64,000 bases of DNA, from positions 1-64,000 of the forward strand of contig NZ_BAXR01000014.1 in NCBI RefSeq assembly GCF_001310635.1. The letters are read 5' to 3'. The position numbers were made by a program, and so were the translations under genes. The notes beneath the pieces were generated by a model, which was given only the letters and a program-made list of their open reading frames with translations, was not told the DNA's origin and made no database searches. Below are positions 34,301 through 45,133 of this stretch, piece after piece (the first letter of the stretch is position 1; every line of letters starts with the position of its first letter). This stretch comes from Bacillus sp. JCM 19034 (GTDB lineage: Bacteria > Bacillota > Bacilli > Bacillales > Bacillaceae_D).

Positions 34301-35166
34301 TTGAAATGTTCGGTGAAAGCTCCTGCAAAAATTAATTTATCGCTTGATGCGGTAAAAAACGTGATGATGGTTATCATGAAGTAGAAATGATTATGACAAT
34401 GGTTGATTTAGCCGATCGTATTGATTTAGAGTTAACGGAAAATGGGCGTATAACTGTCGAAGTGTCGGAAGGATTTGTTCCAAATGACCATCGAAACCTA
34501 GCGTATAAGGCAGCTGAATTATTAAAAGAACGTTTTGCGGTTAGTCAAGGTGTTAATATATACATAACTAAATGTATTCCGGTAGCTGCGGGGTTGGCAG
34601 GTGGAAGTAGTGATGCTGCTGCAACGTTAAAAGGTCTAAATCAATTATGGAAATTAGGTTTAAGTACAGATGAATTAGCTATATTAGGTGCAGAGATCGG
34701 TTCGGATGTCTCATTTTGCGTATATGGTGGGACAGCTTTAGCAACTGGTCGAGGTGAAGTTATTAAAGCGATTCCATCTCCGCCGTCATGTTGGGTTATT
34801 TTGGCCAAACCGCCTATTGGGGTATCGACTGCAGATGTGTATAAACGTTTGGATTTGCGTCAGATTAAGCACGCACCAACAGAGAATATGCTTGAGGCGA
34901 TTGAGCAACAGGACTTTAAAGCCATTTGCCATAATCTGCATAATGTATTAGAATCGGTTACATTAGACATGTATCCGGAGGTTAAAAGAATTAAAGAACA
35001 GATGGCACGTTTTGGTGCAGACGGCGTATTGATGAGTGGGAGTGGACCAACTGTCTTTGGGCTTGTGGAACATGAATCACGTATGCATCGAATTTATAAT
35101 GGACTGCGCGGTTTTTGTAATGATGTCTATGCTGTTCGCTTAATTCGTTCAACGAACTCTTGCTAA
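34301..35166 (+). CDS. ispE: 4-diphosphocytidyl-2-C-methyl-D-erythritol kinase (one frame break)
   Basis: The repaired GHMP kinase has about 288 residues and catalyses the ATP-dependent step of the MEP isoprenoid pathway. It shows [11 protein letters not shown] near the start, the ATP loop [14 protein letters not shown] near 99 and the third motif [10 protein letters not shown] near 244. One A is missing in an A run near 34360; adding it turns KNVMMV into [16 protein letters not shown] 34301 follows AGAAGGTG at six bases. Confidence 0.92.
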
Positions 35167-35221
35167 AAGCCGTATAAAAGTGTTATGTTATATTAAAAAT
35201 ATTCGGTTTTGTGGAGGTAGC

Positions 35222-36064
35222 ATGAAAAAAATAAAGCGCAGTGGACGTTTGGTTGATATGACTTATTTTTTACTGCAACACCCACATGAGGTCATATCCC
35301 TTACTCATTTTTCAGAACGATATCAGTCTGCAAAGTCTTCAATCAGTGAGGACTTGGTCATAGTCAAGGAGATATTCGAAGAAGAAGGTTACGGCTCATT
35401 ATTAACGATATCTGGAGCAAGTGGTGGAGTGAAGTTTATTCCGCGTATTGATGTCAATCAAGCTGAGTTACTTGTTGATGAAGTGATTCAATCGTTAGCT
35501 GTTCCTGAACGGATATTACCTGGTGGTTATTTGTATATGATGGATTTATTAGGGAACCCGACGTTTATGCAGCGTGTTGGTCGTATATTCGCCTCTATTT
35601 TAGCTACTGAGAAGATTGACGCTGTCTTAACGGTCGCAACAAAGGGGATTCCACTTGCATATGCAGTTGGGCAACAGTTAAATGTTCCGGTCAGTATCGT
35701 TCGCCGTGATCATTTAGTAACAGAAGGATCAATGGTTAGTATCAATTATGTGTCAGGATCATCGAAACGGATTCAAACGATGACCCTTGCTCGTAGAAGC
35801 TTAGCTCCAGGATCTAGAGTCCTTATTGTTGATGACTTTATGAAAGCAGGCGGTACAATTCGTGGGATGATGGATTTATTGGAGGAGTTCCAAGCAGAGC
35901 TAGTCGGTATTGGTGTTTTAGTGGAAACAGTAGGAGTGGAAGAACGATTAATTGATGAATATATGTCAATTACTCGCTTATCAGAAGTAAATGTACGCGA
36001 TAAGTCTATAAACGTAGAACGTGGGAACGTTTTAGGATTATTAAAGGAAATAGAGGAGGAATAA
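35222..36064 (+). CDS. purR: purine operon repressor PurR
   Basis: The 280-residue protein has an N-terminal winged helix ([23 protein letters not shown], about 6-75) and a C-terminal phosphoribosyltransferase-like domain with the PRPP motif [17 protein letters not shown] near 199-215. It represses purine synthesis genes and is released by PRPP. ATG 35222 follows TGGAGG; the longer frame from 35180 lacks a Shine-Dalgarno sequence. Confidence 0.95.
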   Translation: MKKIKRSGRLVDMTYFLLQHPHEVISLTHFSERYQSAKSSISEDLVIVKEIFEEEGYGSLLTISGASGGVKFIPRIDVNQAELLVDEVIQSLAVPERILPGGYLYMMDLLGNPTFMQRVGRIFASILATEKIDAVLTVATKGIPLAYAVGQQLNVPVSIVRRDHLVTEGSMVSINYVSGSSKRIQTMTLARRSLAPGSRVLIVDDFMKAGGTIRGMMDLLEEFQAELVGIGVLVETVGVEERLIDEYMSITRLSEVNVRDKSINVERGNVLGLLKEIEEE

Positions 36065-36067
36065 TAG

Positions 36068-36441
36068 ATGAAAACGATTTATACACCGAATGCACAGATG
36101 CGATTGGACCTTATTCACAGGGGGTAGTCGTTAATAATATGTTCTATAGTTCAGGACAAATTCCGCTAACAGCAGATGGAGACCTGATTTCAGGTACGGT
36201 TGAAGAGCAAACTCATCAAGTTTTCAAAAATTTGCAAGCTGTTCTACAAGAAGCAGGGGCCTCATTAGAAACCGTTGTTAAAGCAACCGTCTTTATTAAA
36301 GATATGAATGATTTTCCATTGATTAATGAAGTGTATGGACAATATTTCAATACTCATAAGCCGGCACGTTCGTGTGTCGAAGTTGCAAGGCTGCCAAAGG
36401 ATGTGCTTGTTGAAATTGAAGTAATCGCATTAGTAAAATAG
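36068..36441 (+). CDS. ridA: RidA (YabJ) enamine/imine deaminase (one frame break)
   Basis: The repaired protein has about 124 residues. RidA proteins hydrolyse reactive imines made by PLP enzymes. FYSSGQIPL, the [14 protein letters not shown] segment and the catalytic arginine in [15 protein letters not shown] are present. The frame breaks near 36100; one C added gives [16 protein letters not shown]. It follows purR by three bases, as in B. subtilis. Confidence 0.93.
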
Positions 36442-36453
36442 GTTCTGATGTTT

Positions 36454-36482
36454 AAGAAGGTAATTATTTACCTTCTTTTTTT
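36454..36482 (+). terminator. terminator after ridA
   Basis: AAGAAGGTAA pairs with TTACCTTCTT and is followed by TTTTTG. Confidence 0.8.
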
Positions 36483-36554
36483 GATCTTTTAGAGTTAACG
36501 GTACAACGCTTATATTAACAACCTTGTAAAAAATAAAAAAAAATTAGAAAAAAA

Positions 36555-36583
36555 GAAGGAAATCCCATTTTTTTAGAGAATTT
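36555..36583 (+). promoter_or_regulatory. sigma-H promoter of spoVG
   Basis: GAAGGAAAT (36555-36563), an 11-base spacer and AGAGAATTT (36575-36583) match RnAGGAwWW-11/12-RnnGAATww exactly. spoVG is the classic sigma-H gene of B. subtilis. Confidence 0.85.
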
Positions 36584-36623
36584 GTCTTAGTATGAATTAC
36601 TATTCTTATAGGTGGTGACTGAA

Positions 36624-36917
36624 ATGCAAGTAACAGATGTGAGATTACGTCGGGTTAATACGGACGGACGAATGCGTGCTATTGCTTCTATAACAATTGA
36701 TCATGAGTTTGTTGTTCATGATATTCGTGTTATTGATGGTAATAACGGGCTGTTTGTTGCAATGCCAAGCAAGAGAACTCCAGATGGCGAATTTCGAGAT
36801 ATTGCCCACCCAATTTCTTCTCAAACGAGAGAAAAGATTCAAACAGCCGTTTTAAATGAATACGAAAAGGCTGGAGATGCAGAAGAAGTGGAATTTGAAG
36901 AAGCAGGAGCTTCTTAA
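36624..36917 (+). CDS. spoVG: SpoVG regulator
   Basis: The 97-residue protein is almost identical to family members over [20 protein letters not shown] and [21 protein letters not shown]. SpoVG binds nucleic acid and affects septation and cortex formation. ATG 36624 follows GGTGGTGACTG; the start at 36612 lies in the Shine-Dalgarno sequence. Confidence 0.96.
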   Translation: MQVTDVRLRRVNTDGRMRAIASITIDHEFVVHDIRVIDGNNGLFVAMPSKRTPDGEFRDIAHPISSQTREKIQTAVLNEYEKAGDAEEVEFEEAGAS

Positions 36918-36935
36918 AAAATGGTAGAATAAGCG

Positions 36936-36963
36936 AAACCACTATGATTCATAGTGGTTTTTT
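36936..36963 (+). terminator. terminator after spoVG
   Basis: AAACCACTATG pairs perfectly with CATAGTGGTTT, followed by TTT. Confidence 0.8.
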
Positions 36964-37029
36964 GCATGTTTTTTTGAACAGAAGTTTCCAAATTTTCATA
37001 GCATATTTGTGAAGGTTCTTGATAACTTC

Positions 37030-37058
37030 TTGAAATACCCTTAGTTTTAGAGTATATT
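37030..37058 (+). promoter_or_regulatory. sigma-A promoter of glmU
   Basis: TTGAAA, a 17-base spacer and TATATT. Confidence 0.65.
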
Positions 37059-37091
37059 CGTAAGGGAAAATGGAAGATCTGGAGGGAAACC

Positions 37092-38459
37092 ATGAGCAAT
37101 CGTTACGCGGTTATTTTAGCAGCGGGGCAAGGCACACGAATGAAGTCGAAATTATATAAGGTGTTACATCCTGTTTGCGGAAAGCCAATGGTTCAACATG
37201 TCGTTGATCAAGTCTCAGCTTTGGGCGTACAAGAGCAAATAGCCGTTGTTGGCTTTGGAGCTGAAGTCGTAAAAGAGCAATTAGGGACTAAGGTTACTTA
37301 TGTCGTGCAAGAGCAGCAGTTAGGTACGGGTCATGCAGTTATGCAGGCAGCTAGTCTTCTAGAAGATAAAGAGGGAGTTACTCTTGTACTTTGTGGAGAT
37401 ACCCCATTGCTAACATCGGAAACACTGCATCAGTTATTAGAATGTCATGAACATGAAAATGCGAAAGTAACAGTTTTAACAGCCGAAGCAGAAGATCCAA
37501 CTGGATATGGGCGGATTATTCGTAATGGAGAAGGGCTTGTTGAACGAATTGTTGAGCAAAAAGATGCTACAGAGGCTGAACTTTCTGTACAAGAAATCAA
37601 TACAGGAACGTATTGCTTCGATAATGTATTACTGTTTGAAGCTTTAAAACAGGTCGGTAATGATAACGCCCAAGGTGAATATTACTTACCCGATGTGATT
37701 GAAATTGCAAAAAAGAAAGGCGAAACGGTAGCTGCTTACCAAACAGCTTCTTTTGAGGAAACGTTAGGTGTAAATGATCGGGTTGCATTATCTCAAGCTG
37801 AAACTGTAATGAGAAAGCGGATAAATGAATACTGGATGAGACAAGGGGTAACGATTATTGACCCAGAAAATACGTATATTTCTGCTAGTGCAAAGATTGG
37901 GCAGGATACAATTATTTATCCTGGCACACACTTATTAGGGGAAGTAAATGTTGGTGATGATTGTATAATTGGACCTAATACAGAATTGAAAGATAGCTCG
38001 ATAGCCGAAGGAACGGTCATTCGTCAATCAGTTGTTCATGATAGCGAGGTTGGTAAAGTCGTTTCCATCGGGCCTTTTGCTCATATTCGTCCGCAATCAA
38101 GCATTGGGGATGATGTTCGAATTGGGAATTTTGTTGAAATAAAGAAGTCGACTCTTGGGCAAGGAAGCAAAGCTTCGCACTTAAGCTACATAGGGGATGC
38201 AACTGTTGGATCGAATGTAAACTTTAGTTGTGGTGCTGTAACTGTAAATTATGATGGGAAGAATAAGTTTAAAACGGTGATTGAAGATGGTGCATTTATC
38301 GGCTGTAATGCGAACCTAATTGCACCTGTGAAAGTTGGGAAACAAGCATTAGTGGCTGCCGGGTCCACCATTACGGATGATGTCCCAGAGGCTTCGCTTT
38401 CTATCGCACGTTCTAGACAAACGAATAAAGAAGACTATTTCAACGAGAATAATAGATAA
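37092..38459 (+). CDS. glmU: bifunctional GlcNAc-1-P uridyltransferase / GlcN-1-P acetyltransferase
   Basis: The 455-residue protein makes UDP-GlcNAc for peptidoglycan. The N-terminal nucleotidyltransferase domain has [20 protein letters not shown] (residues 8-27) and the uridine-binding QQLGTGHAV; the C-terminal left-handed beta-helix of hexapeptide repeats (about 255-440) has [20 protein letters not shown] and [19 protein letters not shown] precedes the ATG. prs follows after 25 bases. Confidence 0.96.
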   Translation: MSNRYAVILAAGQGTRMKSKLYKVLHPVCGKPMVQHVVDQVSALGVQEQIAVVGFGAEVVKEQLGTKVTYVVQEQQLGTGHAVMQAASLLEDKEGVTLVLCGDTPLLTSETLHQLLECHEHENAKVTVLTAEAEDPTGYGRIIRNGEGLVERIVEQKDATEAELSVQEINTGTYCFDNVLLFEALKQVGNDNAQGEYYLPDVIEIAKKKGETVAAYQTASFEETLGVNDRVALSQAETVMRKRINEYWMRQGVTIIDPENTYISASAKIGQDTIIYPGTHLLGEVNVGDDCIIGPNTELKDSSIAEGTVIRQSVVHDSEVGKVVSIGPFAHIRPQSSIGDDVRIGNFVEIKKSTLGQGSKASHLSYIGDATVGSNVNFSCGAVTVNYDGKNKFKTVIEDGAFIGCNANLIAPVKVGKQALVAAGSTITDDVPEASLSIARSRQTNKEDYFNENNR

Positions 38460-38484
38460 AATAGACATTGCGGAGGGAAAAAAG

Positions 38485-39435
38485 ATGCCCAAATACGGCG
38501 ATCCACGGTTAAAAATATTTACTCTTAATTCAAATCCAGATTTAGCACACCAAATTACAAAGCACATTGGAGTTCCAATGGGTAACTGCTCTGTTACACG
38601 TTTTAGTGATGGTGAAGTACAAATTAATATTGAAGAGAGTATTCGTGGGTGTGATGTTTATTTAATTCAATCAACTTCAGCACCTGCGAATGAACACATT
38701 ATGGAATTACTAATTATGATTGATGCATTGAAACGGGCATCAGCAAGAACGATTAATTTAGTATTACCGTACTATGGTTATGCACGCCAAGACCGGAAAG
38801 CGCGTGCAAGAGAGCCGATTACATCTAAATTAGTAGCTAATTTAATGCAAACAGCGGGTGCAACAAGAGTTTTGACATTGGATTTACATGCGACCCAAAT
38901 TCAAGGCTTCTTTGACATTCCGGTTGATCAATTGGTAGGGGTGCCAATTTTAGCTGATTACTTCCAAAAGAAAAATCTTGAGGATCTAGTGATTGTTTCA
39001 CCAGACCATGGTGGTGTTGTTCGTGCTCGTAAGCTGGCCGACCGTCTGAAAGCACCTATTGCGATTATCGATAAGCGTCGTCCTAAGCCAAATGTGTCTG
39101 AGGTTATGAATATTGTTGGTCATATTGAAGGTAAAACGGCCATTATTATTGATGATATTATTGATACAGCAGGAACGATTACCCTTGCTGCTAATGCACT
39201 AGTTGAATCTGGAGCAAAAGAAGTATATGCTTGCTGTACTCATCCAGTTTTATCAGGTCCAGCGATGGAACGCATTAATAATTCAAAAATCAAAGAGCTT
39301 GTTGTTACGAATTCTATTCCTCTTTCCGATGAAAAAAGAAGTGAAAAGGTAACGGAGCTTTCTGTAGCAGCCTTACTTGGGGAAGCAATTATTCGTGTTC
39401 ATGAACATGCTTCTGTAAGTAAGCTATTTGATTAA
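38485..39435 (+). CDS. prs: ribose-phosphate pyrophosphokinase
   Basis: The 316-residue enzyme makes PRPP from ribose-5-phosphate and ATP. It has [15 protein letters not shown] near 40, [10 protein letters not shown] near 98, [14 protein letters not shown] near 130 and the PRPP loop [12 protein letters not shown] near 219. ATG 38485 lies after CGGAGGG and gives the usual N terminus; the longer frame from 38377 overlaps glmU. Confidence 0.96.
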   Translation: MPKYGDPRLKIFTLNSNPDLAHQITKHIGVPMGNCSVTRFSDGEVQINIEESIRGCDVYLIQSTSAPANEHIMELLIMIDALKRASARTINLVLPYYGYARQDRKARAREPITSKLVANLMQTAGATRVLTLDLHATQIQGFFDIPVDQLVGVPILADYFQKKNLEDLVIVSPDHGGVVRARKLADRLKAPIAIIDKRRPKPNVSEVMNIVGHIEGKTAIIIDDIIDTAGTITLAANALVESGAKEVYACCTHPVLSGPAMERINNSKIKELVVTNSIPLSDEKRSEKVTELSVAALLGEAIIRVHEHASVSKLFD

Positions 39436-39444
39436 TAAGAACGG

Positions 39445-39469
39445 GTTTGAAATAGTGTATTCAGGGAAA
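39445..39469 (+). promoter_or_regulatory. sigma-B promoter of ctc
   Basis: GTTTGA, a 13-base spacer and GGGAAA fit the general-stress consensus GTTTAA-12/15-GGGWAW with one mismatch. ctc of B. subtilis is a model sigma-B gene. Confidence 0.65.
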
Positions 39470-39515
39470 CCATGATATAGAAACATCTAAAACGATAGTA
39501 GAGGTGGTTTTAATC

Positions 39516-40145
39516 ATGGCAACCGTTTTACAAGCAAATCCGAGAGGAGATTTAAGAGGTTCTACTACGAGGAAAATTCGCAAAGATGGTTATGTGCCTG
39601 CTGTCATATATGGTAGCAAGACAAAAAGCAAACCAGTATTGGTTGAAAGAGTAGAACTCGTAAAAACGATTCGGGATGTAGGTAAGAACGGACTATTTTC
39701 CTTGAATATTGAAGGAGAATCGAACCATCAAGTGATGGTTTATGATATTCAGATTGAACCGTTGAAAAATGATTATCTACATGTGGATTTTTTTGAAGTA
39801 GATATGGAATCTGAAATTGTTACAGATGTAGCGGTTCGATTAGAGGGAGAGGCTCCTGGAGAGAAAGAGGGCGGAGTTGTTTCCCATTTATTATATGACT
39901 TATCAGTAAGATGTTTACCAGGAGAAATCCCTGAGGAAGTTGTTGTCAATATTTCCAACCTAGCAATCGGTGATTCGATTCAAGTAGCGGATATACGTTC
40001 TTCTATAAATGTTGAAATTGCTAATGATGATGAAGAAACGATTGTGACTGTGCAGGCAGCAGCGGCAGAGGTTGAGCCTGAGGGAACAGAGGTAGAAGCG
40101 GATAACGAACCTGAAGCTACGAATGATCATCCAGAAGCAGAATAA
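39516..40145 (+). CDS. ctc: ribosomal protein L25/general stress protein Ctc
   Basis: The 209-residue protein has an L25 5S-rRNA-binding domain (about 1-92) and the C-terminal TL5 domain (about 93-185), ending in an acidic tail rich in E, A and N. It joins the 50S subunit under stress. ATG 39516 follows GAGGTGG. Confidence 0.94.
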   Translation: MATVLQANPRGDLRGSTTRKIRKDGYVPAVIYGSKTKSKPVLVERVELVKTIRDVGKNGLFSLNIEGESNHQVMVYDIQIEPLKNDYLHVDFFEVDMESEIVTDVAVRLEGEAPGEKEGGVVSHLLYDLSVRCLPGEIPEEVVVNISNLAIGDSIQVADIRSSINVEIANDDEETIVTVQAAAAEVEPEGTEVEADNEPEATNDHPEAE

Positions 40146-40164
40146 CGGTTTAAATGATGTATAT

Positions 40165-40201
40165 AGCCTATAATGAGATTTACTCATTATGGGCTCTTTT
40201 A
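40165..40201 (+). terminator. terminator after ctc
   Basis: AGCCTATAATGAG pairs with CTCATTATGGGCT and is followed by CTTTTA. Confidence 0.75.
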
Positions 40202-40268
40202 CAGTTACATGTAAGGGGCTAAACAGAATGTGGAGCTAAAAACTCCATATGTCATTGTAAGGGAGAGA

Positions 40269-40832
40269 ATGGCCTTGAAATTAATTGTTGGACTTGGAAA
40301 TCCAGGTGGAAAGTATGATGGTACTCGCCATAATGTAGGCTTTGATTGTATTGACTATTGTGCTAATATGCTTGATATTGAACTAAATCAATTAAAATTT
40401 AAAAGTATTTTTGGTACGGGCATAGTGAATGGAGAAAAGGTAATCCTTTTAAAGCCGCTAACATATATGAATTTATCAGGAGAAGCCATTCGTATGATAA
40501 GTGATTATTATAAACTATCTGTTGAAGATTTAGTTGTTATTTATGATGATATGGATTTACCTCCGGGAAAAATTAGATTACGCCAAAAAGGAAGTGCTGG
40601 AGGACACAATGGTATTAAATCAATAATCCAACATTTAGGCACGAAAGAGTTTAATCGAATTCGCATCGGAATTAATAGACCAGATCCCGGTGAGGCTGTG
40701 GTAGATTATGTTTTAGGACATTATAAGCCAGATGAAAGGCCAGCTATGGAAGCTGCCGTCAAGCTAGCGGCAGAGGCAGTAGAGGCATGGACTGAGGTAC
40801 CTTTTTTACAAGTGATGAATCGTTATAATTAA
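40269..40832 (+). CDS. pth: peptidyl-tRNA hydrolase
   Basis: The 187-residue enzyme (SpoVC in B. subtilis) frees tRNA from stalled peptidyl-tRNA. GLGNPGGKYDGTRHNVGF with the catalytic histidine near residue 20, KPLTYMNLSGE, and GSAGGHNGIKSI are all present. ATG 40269 follows AAGGGAGAG; the earlier frame start at 40230 is unsupported. Confidence 0.95.
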   Translation: MALKLIVGLGNPGGKYDGTRHNVGFDCIDYCANMLDIELNQLKFKSIFGTGIVNGEKVILLKPLTYMNLSGEAIRMISDYYKLSVEDLVVIYDDMDLPPGKIRLRQKGSAGGHNGIKSIIQHLGTKEFNRIRIGINRPDPGEAVVDYVLGHYKPDERPAMEAAVKLAAEAVEAWTEVPFLQVMNRYN

Positions 40833-41006
40833 ATATAGGAAGAAATGATAAATGCGTTTTAAAAGAAAAAGATAACATATATGAATGTAAGACGATAGCC
40901 AACATGTGTATACTAAAGAAGCTGCTAAACATGATTTATCGAACGTATAGAAGTTGCCTAAATTCCTCATACTACATAGTAAGTATGTGTGAAGGGGGCG
41001 GTGTTG

Positions 41007-41234
41007 TTGGCGATACATTATCAATGTCGTCATTGTCAAGCAAAGGTAGGTACAATTGAAGAGTCGATTGATGCACAGCGTTTAGGTTTTAATACGCTTA
41101 CTAGCCACGAACGAACTGAAATGGTTTCTTATTTAGATAATGGTGATATTCATGTAAAAGTGATCTGTGATGATTGCCATGAAGCACTTCTTCGTAATCC
41201 TGACTTGTATGAAGTAGATCATGTCATACAATAA
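41007..41234 (+). CDS. fin: anti-sigma-F factor Fin
   Basis: The 75-residue protein has two zinc-binding pairs, CRHC near 7-10 and CDDC near 57-60. Fin (YabK) inhibits sigma-F to allow the switch to sigma-G in the forespore. The start is probably TTG 41007, eight bases after AGGGGG, giving MAIHYQCRHC; GTG 41001 and TTG 41004 are alternatives. It lies between pth and mfd as in B. subtilis. Confidence 0.9.
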   Translation: MAIHYQCRHCQAKVGTIEESIDAQRLGFNTLTSHERTEMVSYLDNGDIHVKVICDDCHEALLRNPDLYEVDHVIQ

Positions 41235-41259
41235 ATTGGAAAAAGATGTATAAGGCTTC

Positions 41260-41307
41260 GAAGGTATCTCAAAAGAATGGCGTGCCCTTTTGAGATGCCT
41301 TCCTTTT
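41260..41307 (+). terminator. terminator after fin
   Basis: GAAGGTATCTCAAAAG pairs with CTTTTGAGATGCCTTC with one mismatch, followed by CTTTTA. The rest of the 217-base gap before mfd holds nothing I can name. Confidence 0.8.
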
Positions 41308-41451
41308 ACTAGTGTAAGCTGGAAGATATTGTTTCCTCTTTTTGCATCATCTTATTCTATGGAAGGAAGTTTCATTAAGGGGACGAATACAAAAGAAACA
41401 GCATTCATACATATATTATCATGTTGAACGTGTTATAACAGGGGGAGAAAC

Positions 41452-44400
41452 ATGAAAGGTTTGCAACAGCATTTTCGGACAAATGAAGAAATACAGGCGA
41501 TTGCATCAATGATTGAAGCTGGGGTGAGGGAGCAGTTAATTACTGGACTCACTGGATCAGCACGAGCATTGTTTGTCTCGTCTTTATATTCAGAAACAGC
41601 ACGACCGCTTTTAGTCGTAACACATAATTTATATCAAGCACAAAAGCTTTATGAGGATTTTATTGAATTTCTAAATGAGGACCAAGTCCTTTTATATCCA
41701 GTCAATGAGTTGATTTCTGCAGAAATTGCGATTGCAAGTCCAGAAATGAAAGCGCAACGCATTGAAGTGTTAAATCGACTTGTTCAATCTTTTAATGGAA
41801 TTGTTATCGCCCCAATAGCTGGTTTACGAAGACAATTACCACCTAAGCATGTATGGGAGCTTCATCAAATTGAATTAAAGACAGGGGCAGATATCGGTGA
41901 AACAACAGAGTTAATCGAGAAGCTAGTAACGATGGGATTTCAACGAGTAGATATGGTGTCATCACCTGGGGAAGTAAGCGTACGTGGTGGTATTATCGAC
42001 CTGTACCCACTAACAGTTTCAGATCCAATTCGTATTGAGCTATTTGATACGGAAATCGAATCGATTCGCAGCTTTCAAATAGAGACACAGCGTTCGGCAG
42101 AAGAAATGGATAGCGTACTTATAACACCTGTTCAAGAAGTTTTGTTGCGTAATGTTGATTATAAGCGAGCGGAGGAACAATTAAGGGAACGTTTATCAGC
42201 AACCCTAAAGAAGGTAAAATCAAATGAAACAAAAGAAAAGTTAACACAAAATGTATCGTTTGAAATTAGTCAATTAAAACAATTAGGATCCTTTCAAGGG
42301 ATGTATAAATATATGTCTCTGTATTATGAGGATGAGTATTCTCTATTATCATACTTGTCGGAAAACACGTGCATTGTATTTGATGAGTTGTCACGAATTA
42401 AAGAAACAGCTGATCATTTAGATCAAGAGGAGGCTCAATGGAGCACAGCGTTATTAGAACAAGGAGAGATGGTTCATGACGTTCGGATGTCCCTGCCTGT
42501 TTTTGAGGAAATTAGACAGAAACGCTTCTCTTCCATTTATTTATCACTATTTTTGAAACATGTGCCTTCGACAAATCCAGAAAATGTACTTTCTATTACA
42601 TGTAAATCGATGCAGGAGTTTCATGGACAGCTGTCACTTTTAAAGTCTGAAGTTGGACGTTGGCAGAAACAAAAACAAGCGATTGTTTTTTAGCAAGTTC
42701 ATTAGACCGAGCCAAACGATTACTGCTGCAGCTAGAGGAAGAAGGAATAGATGGTCAGGTCGTAGAGGGTCAGACACCACTTCTATCAGGTAAAGTTCAT
42801 ATATTTGTCGGTGCACTGCATAAAGGATTTGAGCTCCCTAAAAGTAAGCTAGTAGTAGTAACTGAAGAAGAGGTTTTTACGAAAAAAACGGTAAAACGAC
42901 AGCAGCGTAAAAGTAAGCTTTCCAATGCTGAACGAATAAAAAGCTATTCTGAACTAAAAGTTGGCGACTTAATCGTCCATACAAACCATGGTATTGGAAA
43001 ATACTTAGGTGTTGAAACTTTAGAAATTAATGGACTTCATAAAGACTACCTTCATTTGCGTTATGCAGGAAATGATAAGCTCTATGTACCGGTCGAGCAA
43101 ATTGATCAAGTGCAGAAGTATGTTGGATCAGAGGAGAAGGACCCAAAATTATATGCGTTAGGCGGTAATGACTGGAAAAAGGTTAAAAGAAAGGTCCAAT
43201 CGTCCGTCGAGGATATTGCCGATGATTTAATTAAGTTATATGCTGAACGCCAAGCGAGTAAAGGGTATGCTTTTTCGAAAGATACTGAAGATCAAAGGGC
43301 GTTTGAAGCATCGTTTCCTTATCAAGAAACAGAGGATCAGATTAGGGCTGTAGAAGAAATTAAGGCAGATATGGAAAAAGAACGGCCAATGGATCGTCTT
43401 CTATGTGGTGATGTTGGTTATGGGAAGACAGAGGTAGCAATTCGTGCCGCGTTTAAAGCCATTATGGATGAAAAACAGGTGGCGATTTTAGTTCCGACAA
43501 CCATTCTTGCCCAGCAACATTATGAGACGATTAAGGAACGCTTTGCTGATTATCCAATTAACATTGGTGTGCTAAGTCGTTTCCGTTCACGTAAGGAGCA
43601 AAACGAGACGTTAAAAGGGTTAAAGGCTGGTACCGTTGATTTAATTGTCGGGACACATCGCCTTTTATCAAAAGATGTAGAGTATAAAGATTTAGGGTTG
43701 CTCATTGTCGATGAAGAGCAACGTTTTGGTGTTACACACAAAGAGAAAATAAAGAAGTTAAAGGCTAATATCGATGTGTTGACGTTAACAGCCACTCCGA
43801 TTCCACGGACGTTACATATGTCGATGCTAGGGGTTCGTGATTTATCAGTAATTGAAACGCCTCCGGAGAATCGTTTTCCTGTCCAAACATACGTTGTAGA
43901 GTACAATGGAGCCTTATACGAGAAGCGATTGAACGAGAACTATCTCGCGGCGGTCAAGTTTATTTTTTATATAATCGTGTAGATGATATAGAGCGGATGA
44001 CAGAGCAGATTTCTATGCTCGTTCCTGATGCACGTGTTAGCTACGCTCATGGACAAATGAATGAGCGAGAGTTAGAGACAATTATGCTTGATTTCCTCGA
44101 AGGAAATAGTGATGTTCTTGTAACAACAACGATTATTGAAACAGGTGTTGATATTCCAAATGTAAATACGCTCATTATTTATAATGCTGATAAAATGGGC
44201 TTGTCCCAACTTTACCAGATTCGTGGACGAGTGGGACGCTCTAATCGGGTTGCTTATGCGTATTTTACGTATCAACGGGATAAAGTATTGACAGAAGTAG
44301 CAGAAAAGCGATTACAAGCCATTAAGGAATTTACGGAATTAGGATCCGGGTTTAAAATTGCGATGCGTGATTTATCGATTCGTGGGGCAGGGAATTTGCT

Positions 44401-44987
44401 AGGTGCTCAACAGCATGGCTTCATCGAATCTGTTGGTTTTGACCTTTATTCGCAAATGCTAAAAGAGGCCATTGATGAACGAAAAGGGGATAAGCCAAAG
44501 GAGAAACCGTTCTCAGTAGAGCTAGATGTAAAAATTGATGCGTACATTCCGGAGACGTTTATTCAAGATGCAAAGCAAAAGATTGAAATTTATAAACGGT
44601 TTAAAGGTGCCGAAACAATTGAAGATATTGATGATTTAAAAAAGGAAATTTTTGATCGCTTTGGTAAATGCCCTAAGCAGGTTGATTTCTTATTAAGGTT
44701 AACGAGACTAAAGCTACTCGCCAATCAATTAAAAATTGAAAAAATTACTGAGCAAAAGGATCAAATTGTCATGATGTTGTCTCAAGAGAAGACAGGTCAT
44801 ACCGATCCTGCTAAATTAATGGAGCTTCTGATGCCTATGGGTAGAGAAGTGAACATTGGTTCAAGTAATAATCAGATAAAATGTACGATCAAACGAAGTT
44901 ATTAACAGATGATGTAATTTTGGAACGGATGGAAAAATCATTGCTCTGATTCCAAAGGCCAGTAAGACTTTACAATCAAATGCATGA
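41452..44987 (+). CDS. mfd: transcription-repair coupling factor Mfd (four frame breaks)
   Basis: The repaired protein has about 1180 residues, the usual length. Mfd removes stalled RNA polymerase and recruits UvrA. From the N terminus: UvrB-homology region, RNA-polymerase interaction domain ([19 protein letters not shown]), SF2 translocase motor with GDVGYGKTE and the DEEQ box [20 protein letters not shown], a helicase C domain with [11 protein letters not shown], and the TRCF C-terminal domain. Single missing bases are inferred near 42690 (T run), 43916, 44895 (A run) and 44933. Restored joins read [31 protein letters not shown] and [14 protein letters not shown]. The stop is TGA at 44985. 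Confidence 0.92.
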
Positions 44988-45027
44988 CATGTTGAAAATG
45001 ACTAAGTTGAAATAAATAGATAATTGG

Positions 45028-45057
45028 TGAATAGTTCTTTTTTTACGAAAGATACTA
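45028..45057 (+). promoter_or_regulatory. sigma-G promoter of spoVT
   Basis: TGAATA, a 17-base spacer and GATACTA match the forespore sigma-G consensus with one mismatch (C to G) in the -10. B. subtilis spoVT is sigma-G dependent. Confidence 0.8.
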
Positions 45058-45133
45058 TAGTTAAGAAAGGAAATGGATATTTTCTTGCATATCATCAAGT
45101 GAATACATCATTAGAAAGAGAGGCTATACAATT

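Noticed and set aside
40882..40915. Possible sigma-F/sigma-G promoter (TGAATG and GTATACTA) upstream of fin
   Set aside because: The spacing of about 21 bases is too long for either sigma factor.
41452..44987. Mfd as three separate genes
   Set aside because: The pieces are consecutive parts of one family protein, and single added bases restore conserved sequence at every join.
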